Assembly: GCF_018860525.1 (NCBI RefSeq) | Contig: NZ_JAHKPM010000025.1 | Location: 47,147 to 111,146, forward strand | Reading direction: 5' to 3' | Origin: Vibrio hepatarius | Lineage (GTDB): Bacteria; Pseudomonadota; Gammaproteobacteria; Enterobacterales; Vibrionaceae | DNA length: 64,000 nucleotides | Shown: in pieces, positions 58,017-64,000 of the stretch | Layout of the letters: each line of letters starts with the position of its first letter | How positions within the stretch are numbered: the stretch's first letter is position 1 | Notes under the pieces: generated by a model | The model's input: only the letters and a program-made list of their open reading frames with translations | What the model was told of the DNA's origin: nothing | Database searches by the model: none | Program-made: the position numbers and the translations under genes

Positions 58017-59588
58017 TTGAAAATGCGATCGACCTTAAGACCCACCCTCGGGTTTAAGCTATGTGTCCATTTAGGCATTTTGATTACACTTGTACTCGTA
58101 TCGTTTGCTATTTTGGTTGGAGAATATAGAGAACAAAAACGCCGAATCCTCGACAACTATTCTGTCATTATGGAGTCTAAAGTACGTTCTAGTATTGGCG
58201 TATACAATAAGTTTTCTCACTATGTCTACCAGCAGATTACCAACAATGATGAGGTAATCAAGCTATTATCGATAGCAGTCGAGGGGAAAAACGACAAGCG
58301 AGACGAAGCAAGAATAAAACTATACCAATTACTCAAGTCTAATTATCAGCTTCTTAGAGCACATAACTTTAGGCAACTCCACTTCCATTTACCTAATGGT
58401 GATAGCTTTCTTCGAGTACATAAACCTGAAAAATATGGCGACAATCTATTTTCTATTCGTGAGTCTGTCAGGCTAGCCAATACACAACAAAAAATAGTTG
58501 AAGGCTTTGAAGAAGGACGCATTTTTAATGGTTACCGCTTCGTCTATCCAGTATCAAAAGGGCAACAAGCTCTAGGTAGTGTAGAAGTATCTCTATCAAT
58601 GGGAAGCATTGTAGACCTTCTGGTTGATTTATACCCTCAAGACGACTTCCAATTTATAATCAGTCAAAATGCAGTCGATTCAAAATTGTTTAAGGACATG
58701 AAAAACCACTATATACCTAGCATTCTCGCTGATGGGTATTACTACGATAAAGCGGTATTTGAAAAACATTTACGTAACGTGAACCACAGAAGCCTGATCG
58801 ACCAAGCTAAAAATTACAGCAGTCAGCTCAAGCCTTTATTTGACAAAAAAGAGAGCTTTTCACAAGCTATATCTTTACAAGATCAAGACTATATTATTAG
58901 CTTTCTTTCGATAAAAAACTTCAAAAATGAACATGTTGCCTATTTGATCAGTAGCTCACGAGATAATTTATTGAGCACTTTACTCCATAACTACGCGACT
59001 TACTTAATCTTAATCGTAGTTGTGTCATTATTTTATATCTGGAACATTTATTCTGAATTTACCCACAAAAAAGAGCTGACTTACCTGTCCAGTACAGACT
59101 TTTTGACCAAGCTTTCAAATCGCAACAAATTCACTGAGCATTTACACTTTGAACATGAGAAATCGAAGAACTTTAATTCCACACTGAGTATAATTATCTT
59201 CGATATAGATCATTTTAAAAAAATAAATGATGAACTGGGGCACAATGCAGGAGATGATTGCCTGAAGGAACTCAGTGAACTCGTTTCTAAGAAAGTCAGA
59301 CACACAGATATCTTAGCAAGGTGGGGAGGTGAAGAATTCATAATATTACTTCCAGAAACACCTGAAGAAAGTGCCCTTAAAGTGGCAGAAGCGGTAAGAA
59401 AAGCAATCGAGTCTAATGCCTTTTCACTAGACCGAATTATAACTGTCAGCTTAGGCGTTGCAGAATTATCTTCTAATGATACAAATGTTGAGCAGGTTAT
59501 TGCAAGAGCAGATGAAGCACTCTACGCATCAAAAAATGATGGTAGAAACAAGTCTAGTTCTTGGTATCAAATTCAAGAAAAAACTTAG
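58017..59588 (+). CDS. Diguanylate cyclase with dCache-type sensor domain
   Basis: 523 residues from the TTG at 58017, preceded by AGGGGGG; an ATG two codons later is the alternative. A membrane helix (about 13-36), a large periplasmic sensor (about 37-315; HFHLPNGDSFLRVHKP is typical of dCache_3), a second helix near 325-345, then a GGDEF domain. The active loop reads ARWGGEEF (GGEEF at 437-441) and an RHTD inhibitory I-site lies five residues before it. It should synthesise c-di-GMP in response to an external signal. No partner phosphodiesterase is adjacent. Confidence 0.9.
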   Translation: MKMRSTLRPTLGFKLCVHLGILITLVLVSFAILVGEYREQKRRILDNYSVIMESKVRSSIGVYNKFSHYVYQQITNNDEVIKLLSIAVEGKNDKRDEARIKLYQLLKSNYQLLRAHNFRQLHFHLPNGDSFLRVHKPEKYGDNLFSIRESVRLANTQQKIVEGFEEGRIFNGYRFVYPVSKGQQALGSVEVSLSMGSIVDLLVDLYPQDDFQFIISQNAVDSKLFKDMKNHYIPSILADGYYYDKAVFEKHLRNVNHRSLIDQAKNYSSQLKPLFDKKESFSQAISLQDQDYIISFLSIKNFKNEHVAYLISSSRDNLLSTLLHNYATYLILIVVVSLFYIWNIYSEFTHKKELTYLSSTDFLTKLSNRNKFTEHLHFEHEKSKNFNSTLSIIIFDIDHFKKINDELGHNAGDDCLKELSELVSKKVRHTDILARWGGEEFIILLPETPEESALKVAEAVRKAIESNAFSLDRIITVSLGVAELSSNDTNVEQVIARADEALYASKNDGRNKSSSWYQIQEKT

Positions 59589-59872
59589 ACTTATTACCAT
59601 CATTTAAAATCAGTTATATTTAAATAAATAGACAGTAAATTTAAATATATAATCAGCTCTTAAACATATGTTTTCTATTAGATAACAATAACCCTACAAA
59701 TGTTAATTAAATTACTTAAACGTACCAACTTACGTGGCAGGGTTAATGTTTCAGAAAAATATCAATATGTATTTGGGATATAAATCATACTTCAATTACT
59801 TAGATCATTTACTCTCACAGAACAAATAACCTACCTTGTTGTAACATTTTAATAACAAGGAAGTTTTATCAT
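59589..59872. other. AT-rich gap before the secreted-protein cassette
   Basis: About 280 nt with markedly higher AT content than the neighbouring genes and no gene that I can support. It must carry the promoter for the 132-residue protein. Confidence 0.5.
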
Positions 59873-60271
59873 ATGAAATTGTCAGCATTTATTTTTTCTA
59901 CCCTACTACTATCTAGTCAAACAGTATATGCAAATACAACAACTTATGTATATTGTGGCCTACCTGATGCAAGTGATTGGGAATGGCTCTTAGACGAAAA
60001 TGATAATTATATGACAATACCAGGGAAATGGGGAATAATAACTGAAGCAAGTGGCCACTATTTCAAAGTATTTAGAGTGAGTGAAGAAGTTTGGCAACAA
60101 AAATCATTTAACTGCCCTTCTGGTTATACTTCACAGCCTGCAGATAGCGGAACATCACGCTGGGAAATCTTTGAAGTCATTCGTTCGAATGGCTCTAGCT
60201 ACTTTATTAATGGCTATAAGACGTATTATTTACAAGGTCAAATAGATGCGAATTTCCAACTTAGAGTTTGA
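59873..60271 (+). CDS. Secreted 132-residue protein of unknown function
   Basis: A signal peptide (MKLSAFIFSTLLLSSQTVYA) is cleaved before NTTTYVYC. The mature ~112 residues are aromatic-rich, with only two cysteines (in YVYCGLP and FNCPSGY) that could form one disulfide, and repeated YFI/YYL strands that suggest a beta sandwich. ACAAGGAAG precedes the ATG. No family is recognised. A 12-bp hairpin follows. It is first in a run of three exported proteins. Confidence 0.75.
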   Translation: MKLSAFIFSTLLLSSQTVYANTTTYVYCGLPDASDWEWLLDENDNYMTIPGKWGIITEASGHYFKVFRVSEEVWQQKSFNCPSGYTSQPADSGTSRWEIFEVIRSNGSSYFINGYKTYYLQGQIDANFQLRV

Positions 60272-60284
60272 TTTAAATATAACT

Positions 60285-60318
60285 TAAGCAATGATTCAAT
60301 ATATTAAATCATTGCTTA
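60285..60318 (+). terminator. Hairpin after the 132-residue protein gene
   Basis: TAAGCAATGATT pairs perfectly with AATCATTGCTTA around a ten-base AT-rich loop, 13 nt after the stop, then TTAAC. A probable terminator with a weak tail. Confidence 0.65.
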
Positions 60319-60377
60319 TTAACAAAATTTAACTCATTATATTTCTCACCATACAACCATTAAACAATGAGGTAATC

Positions 60378-60509
60378 ATGCTTAAAAAATCTATTCTATT
60401 ATTCACCATTGCTTTATTTTCATCAGCAAGCTCTATGGCAAGCATTAGCTGCCCTCCAGGTGAAATGCCAATATGTAGTGTAAATTTATGCTTTTGCGAT
60501 AAGCTTTAA
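60378..60509 (+). CDS. Secreted four-cysteine microprotein (43 aa precursor)
   Basis: Too short for most gene callers. GAGGTAATC precedes the ATG. The precursor has a clear signal peptide (MLKKSILLFTIALFSSASSM, cleaved near residue 21), leaving about 22 residues with cysteines at 25, 33, 38 and 40, i.e. C-x7-C-x4-C-x-C. This is the pattern of a small disulfide-knotted peptide. A good terminator follows at 60541. No family is recognised; toxin, bacteriocin, signal or structural peptide are all possible. Confidence 0.6.
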   Translation: MLKKSILLFTIALFSSASSMASISCPPGEMPICSVNLCFCDKL

Positions 60510-60540
60510 TAAGATGCTTATTCATTAAACCATTATGATT

Positions 60541-60570
60541 AATAGGCTGTTTTAAATCCAGCCTATTTTC
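60541..60570 (+). terminator. Rho-independent terminator after the microprotein gene
   Basis: AATAGGCTG pairs with CAGCCTATT around a nine-base loop, followed by TTC, about 30 nt after the stop at 60509. Confidence 0.75.
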
Positions 60571-60645
60571 CACCTAAATAAAAAACCAACGGCCTATTTA
60601 ATCGGTAATAATTAATTATTTAAAATACAAAGGATAATTTATAAA

Positions 60646-61782
60646 GTGAATTTTTTTTCGATCTTCATCTTATTTTTTTTATTTATATCCAACGCACATG
60701 CACAAACACCAAATTACTGGAAAAAAATATCACTAGGAAGTAGTCACACTTGCGCTGTATCAGAAAGTGATGCTATCTACTGCTGGGGTAATAATTACTC
60801 AGGACAGTTAGGGGTAGGCCTATCCAATATTCATTCTATAATCAGACCAACTGCTGTCAATTTATCTGGTGAAAAAAAACAAATCAGCCTTGCTGCCAAT
60901 CATTCTTGTTCTCTATCAACACTCGGAGAAACAACTTGTTGGGGAAACAATAGCCGCTATTTACTTGGGCAAGGGCTTTATCGATTCATCGCTCCAAGAG
61001 CACTATCACTTCAATATTCAGCAAAATTCCTTTCAATGGGCAGCAATCATGCTTGCTTAATACAAAGTGATAATACTGCGCAATGTTGGGGCGACAATTT
61101 CTTCGGCCAACTCGGTACTGGCAGAACTCGACCTGAACTCTTTCCCACTGCTGTAATAGAACAATCACCACTAACAAGCATCCAAGTAGGTGATAATTTC
61201 ACCTGTTTTCAAACAGAGTTAGGTCAAGTAAAATGTTGGGGAAACAACTATTTTGGTCAATTAGGCATTGGCTTTCCAACTAATCAAACCAAAGATAATC
61301 AATCTTATTTAATGCCACAAACCGTCCAATTAACTCGCCCAGCAAGTTCTGTTAACGTGGGTCACCAGTTTGCTTGTTCTCTGCTTGATAATCATCAAGT
61401 CAAGTGCTGGGGTAATAATCAATCAGGCCAACTTGGGATAGGACATCGAAGAAATAAAGCCAGACCAACAAGCTTAACGTTCGATGAAAATGTTCAAACA
61501 CTTGCACTCGGCAAACAACATGCTTGCGCAATACTACAAAGCGGAACACTGCAATGCTGGGGTTCCAATCAACATGGGCAACTGGGAATTGGCAACTACC
61601 AAACCCAAACCACCCCGACGACAGTCACTCTTGGTCAAAGCGCCAAACACATATCGCTCGGTGATAGGCACACCTGCGCGATCTTAGAAGATGATACTCT
61701 CAAGTGCTGGGGAGACAATATCAAAGGACAACTAGGGTTGGGTAATCGAGAACCTAAAACAACACCTCAAACTGTCATCTAG
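60646..61782 (+). CDS. Secreted RCC1-repeat beta-propeller protein with seven cysteine pairs
   Basis: 378 residues from a GTG with AAAGGA 12 nt upstream. A signal peptide ends AHA (residue 19). Seven RCC1-like repeats follow, each built on a CWGxN...GQLGxG strand (for example CWGNNYSGQLGVG and CWGDNIKGQLGLG) and a preceding HxC or FxC strand, so 14 cysteines sit at the same two places in every blade and can form one disulfide per blade. RCC1 propellers bind proteins or carbohydrates. It is extracytoplasmic here. The bacterial function is unknown. Confidence 0.88.
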   Translation: MNFFSIFILFFLFISNAHAQTPNYWKKISLGSSHTCAVSESDAIYCWGNNYSGQLGVGLSNIHSIIRPTAVNLSGEKKQISLAANHSCSLSTLGETTCWGNNSRYLLGQGLYRFIAPRALSLQYSAKFLSMGSNHACLIQSDNTAQCWGDNFFGQLGTGRTRPELFPTAVIEQSPLTSIQVGDNFTCFQTELGQVKCWGNNYFGQLGIGFPTNQTKDNQSYLMPQTVQLTRPASSVNVGHQFACSLLDNHQVKCWGNNQSGQLGIGHRRNKARPTSLTFDENVQTLALGKQHACAILQSGTLQCWGSNQHGQLGIGNYQTQTTPTTVTLGQSAKHISLGDRHTCAILEDDTLKCWGDNIKGQLGLGNREPKTTPQTVI

Positions 61783-61791
61783 GTATATACG

Positions 61792-61827
61792 CCATTGTCT
61801 TACTTAATTCTTTTTGTAAGACAATGG
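61792..61827 (+). terminator. Perfect 12-bp inverted repeat after the RCC1 gene
   Basis: CCATTGTCTTAC at 61792-61803 pairs with GTAAGACAATGG at 61816-61827 around a T-rich loop, just after the stop. No U-tract follows the second arm, so it may be a weak terminator or a transcript-end stabiliser. Confidence 0.5.
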
Positions 61828-61905
61828 TGATGAAAAAATTTAACTACCAAGTCAGAATAACTTAAGCTAAATTGGGTTATCCATTCCTATTTTTCAACGT
61901 TATTC

Positions 61906-62751
61906 ATGTTACTTGAAGGTATTGAAACTCTACTGGTGCTTAGCAAAGCAAAAACCATGAGCCGCACTGGTAGCCTACTGTACATAAGCCAATCTGCGGT
62001 CAGTAAACGTATCGCTAATTTGGAAAAGAAATTGGATAAGAAATTGATTGAGCCTTGCGGCCGTTCAATCAAACTTACGCCCGATGGCCAAGCTTTGATT
62101 AAGAGTATAGGCCCCTCATTTAACGAACTTCGTGGCCTTATCTATGAACAGCAAACACTGCAAGATACCTCATGGATAACTCTTGATAGCTCAAAATCAT
62201 TGATTGCAGGATATCTTGGTAAAACTATAGCTAACTACTTAAGAGACGACTCTTTCCTCAGGATTACCACAAATCATACTCCAAGAATTATCGAACACGT
62301 TCAATCAGGCAAAGCCACTTTGGGCCTCTGCGCTGGCCTAATACCAGACCATCATGGCTTGCTCACATTCCATTTAGCAGATGAACCTTTTGCTATTGTG
62401 TACCATAAACCGTTAACCCAATTACCAGATAAAGTCATTACTAATGATCTAACCAACCCAGCCAATAGCTACCAACGTCAGACACTCGACAAGTTTAATA
62501 TTACGCCAATTATGGAAATGGACGCTTACACAGCTGCTGCTCAACTCGCACTTGGGGGGACGGCACCTGCTCTTATCCCTAACTCGATCATCAAAGCCTT
62601 AAGCATCTCAGAAAAATACTGTTTTCGTTTTGCCGAATTAGCACATCTGATTCGCCCAATTCATATCTGTGTCAGGCAAAGTGTCTATCAATCACCCAGA
62701 GTTAAAGCATTGATATCAACCATTGGTGATGCTGTTGCCAAAGCAGTTTAA
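61906..62751 (+). CDS. LysR family transcriptional regulator
   Basis: 281 residues. The N-terminal helix-turn-helix is clear (IETLLVLSKAKTMSRTGSLLYISQSAVSKRIANLEKKL, about 5-42), followed by RSIKLTPDGQAL and a substrate-binding domain. It probably regulates the convergent TSUP transporter or itself; ligand unknown. Its 3' end overlaps the transporter gene by 50 bp. Confidence 0.93.
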   Translation: MLLEGIETLLVLSKAKTMSRTGSLLYISQSAVSKRIANLEKKLDKKLIEPCGRSIKLTPDGQALIKSIGPSFNELRGLIYEQQTLQDTSWITLDSSKSLIAGYLGKTIANYLRDDSFLRITTNHTPRIIEHVQSGKATLGLCAGLIPDHHGLLTFHLADEPFAIVYHKPLTQLPDKVITNDLTNPANSYQRQTLDKFNITPIMEMDAYTAAAQLALGGTAPALIPNSIIKALSISEKYCFRFAELAHLIRPIHICVRQSVYQSPRVKALISTIGDAVAKAV

Positions 62752-63481
62752 TTGCCATCGCCATCGACATAGTAATAACTAAAGGTCGAATCCATTTTTG
62801 CCCTTTTGTTACCACTACTTTCGCACCGAGACGTGCTCCCATAAAACCGCCAACAGCCATAGTTAAACCCAGTTGCCAAATCGGTAGGCCAGCCATAATA
62901 AAAAACAGCAGCGCGGCAATATTAGAGGTAAAGTTAAGCACCTTAGTACGTGCCGTAGCAGCCACCAGAGAAAATTGGCCAATAATCACAAAGCACACGG
63001 TAAAAATAGATCCTGTACCAGGACCAAAAAAACCATCATAAAACCCAACACCACCGCCAACACACAGAGCAAACATCGCCTCAGATAATTTTGCTTTTCC
63101 TGAGTGAGGTTTACTCTTGGGCATTAGTAAAAAATACACTGAAATTGCCAGCAAAAATATCGGTATTAGACTGGTCAAAATACTAGCATCGATATATTGC
63201 ACTACCTGTGCACCTATTGCCGCACCAATAAAAGTGCACGCAATGGCAAGGCGCATTTCTTTTAGGCTCACTAAGCCATTGCGGACAAAGTACCAACTGG
63301 CTGAAAAGCTGCCAAATGAGCTTTGCAGCTTATTTGTGGCCAGAGCCTGAGTCGGGGGAACGCCAGCGGCCAGAAGAGCAGGTAAGGTCAACAACCCTCC
63401 CCCACCCGCCATGGCATCAATAAACCCTGCCGCAGTAGCAACGAAAAAAAGTAAGGTTAATATTTCAATTGAGATGTCCAT
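62702..63481 (-). CDS. TSUP (TauE/SafE, YfcA-like) membrane transporter
   Basis: 259 residues from MDISIEILTLLFFVATAAG at 63481; 12 upstream codons are open. About eight membrane helices, with AGFIDAMAGGGGLLTLPALLAAGVPPTQALATNKLQSS, the first TSUP repeat, and GFYDGFFGPGTGSIFTVCF, the second. The family exports sulfite, sulfoacetate or related organosulfur anions. The adjacent LysR gene is a likely regulator. Confidence 0.93.
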   Translation of the reverse strand: MDISIEILTLLFFVATAAGFIDAMAGGGGLLTLPALLAAGVPPTQALATNKLQSSFGSFSASWYFVRNGLVSLKEMRLAIACTFIGAAIGAQVVQYIDASILTSLIPIFLLAISVYFLLMPKSKPHSGKAKLSEAMFALCVGGGVGFYDGFFGPGTGSIFTVCFVIIGQFSLVAATARTKVLNFTSNIAALLFFIMAGLPIWQLGLTMAVGGFMGARLGAKVVVTKGQKWIRPLVITMSMAMAIKLLWQQHHQWLISML

Positions 63482-63622
63482 ATCATGCACATAATAGTCA
63501 TTAGTGATAATAAACATATCATTCTATTTTTATCTCACATAAGGAAAGCACAGATATCAACCTATTCCTTTTTTTCATCATTTATAGAAAGCAAATTTTA
63601 TTGATAATAAATAAATGACATC

Positions 63623-63859
63623 TTACTCATACCCATCACCCAAGGTGAGATCGTACTTTGATTGAGCTTTATATAAGCGGTGAAATCTGAACATGTCCTC
63701 AACGACATGGGATAAATTTGAAAGCAGATCAATTGCTTGTTGGTCATTTTCTCGTTCAAGTTTTTCAGCTAGAGAAAACATCGCTTTACTATTAAGTGAA
63801 GAAAAAAGGTGGTCATAGGTTGAGGCTCTACTTAAATGTAGTCGTTCTAAGGTTGCCAA
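63623..63859 (-). CDS. Hypothetical small helical protein (78 aa)
   Basis: A minus-strand frame with a TTG start at 63859 (MATLERLHLSRASTYDHLFS in translation); an in-frame TGA lies seven codons further upstream. An internal ATG at 63781 (MFSLAEKLERENDQQ) is an alternative start. Charged and helical with no signal or membrane segment. No family is recognised. It may be a complete small gene or the end of a broken one. Confidence 0.4.
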   Translation of the reverse strand: MATLERLHLSRASTYDHLFSSLNSKAMFSLAEKLERENDQQAIDLLSNLSHVVEDMFRFHRLYKAQSKYDLTLGDGYE

Positions 63860-64000
63860 AGTAAAAAACTGACAAAATCAGCACAAGGCACTTTCTAACA
63901 AGAAAATGCCCCATTCTGCGCTACGTGTCGAAGTTTGAGTAAAGAACATTCGGTAGATTCGATATAGAAAAATTAATGGGTGGCAAAAGGCAATGTATGG

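Noticed and set aside
1..64000. tRNA, rRNA, CRISPR arrays, prophage or insertion sequences
   Set aside because: No cloverleaf ends, repeat-spacer arrays, transposase motifs or phage structural genes were recognised in either strand.

Overview
The window is chromosomal DNA of a gammaproteobacterium, almost certainly a Vibrio or a very close relative. This rests on a complete nqrA-F operon followed by apbE and nqrM, a fused ribB with a degenerate ribA-like domain next to nusB-thiL-pgpA, an OmpK-type Tsx porin, a ChrR/ECF sigma pair, a PlzC-like double-PilZ protein beside radA, and a gene order that follows my memory of the Vibrio cholerae chromosome from pgpA to the csdA region and again from radA to nupC. 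Base composition is AT-rich (about 40% GC by eye). I see no rRNA, tRNA, CRISPR array, prophage or insertion sequence.

Layout. 1-6007 (minus strand): pgpA (cut by the edge), thiL, nusB, ribH, ribBX, ribE, ribD and nrdR, a riboflavin/thiamine/ribonucleotide-reductase-control cluster. 6233-12614 (minus): proA-proB, crl, frsA, gpt and a purine permease with a full PurR operator. 13236-17388 (plus): pepD, then a three-gene RimB-like protease / RimK / aspartoacylase-like operon. 17429-20326 (minus): an NSS transporter, a YggN-like protein and a Gre-like protein. 20403-23404: a RecQ-type helicase converging on SOS-controlled dinB. 23592-30836 (minus): nqrM, apbE and nqrF-E-D-C-B-A. 31277-35638: bolA, then rsmC, a YajG-like lipoprotein, ppiA and ampG. 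35706-37664 (minus): chrR, ECF sigma and a LON-domain protein. 38008-41635 (plus): ompK and the overlapping genes panE, yajL and csdA. 41682-51242: radA, plzC-like, serB, smp, deoA, deoC and nupC. 51446-54674 (minus): yjjV broken by a stop codon, a 45-residue gene, yaaA and a Na+/alanine symporter. 55378-57874: a DUF3545 protein, a hemerythrin protein, ung and FNR-controlled grcA. 58017-63859: a more accessory stretch with a dCache-GGDEF cyclase, three exported proteins (132 aa, a 43-aa Cys4 microprotein, and a seven-repeat disulfide RCC1 propeller), a LysR regulator, a TSUP transporter and a small hypothetical gene.

Regulation readable from the sequence: a PurR box on the purine permease promoter, a LexA box on dinB, an RpoE/ChrR-type promoter (TGATCG-N18-TAAGA) in front of the sigma gene, a perfect FNR box in front of grcA, a CRP-like site and a hairpin in front of ompK, a LacI-family operator in front of deoC, and many Rho-independent terminators.

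Most unusual points: the in-frame stop in yjjV; the deo locus without deoB and deoD; the exported cysteine-rich cassette at 59873-61782, the best candidate for something undescribed; a perfect 15-bp inverted repeat at 12887-12924; and a possibly structured leader 300-500 nt upstream of the alanine symporter.
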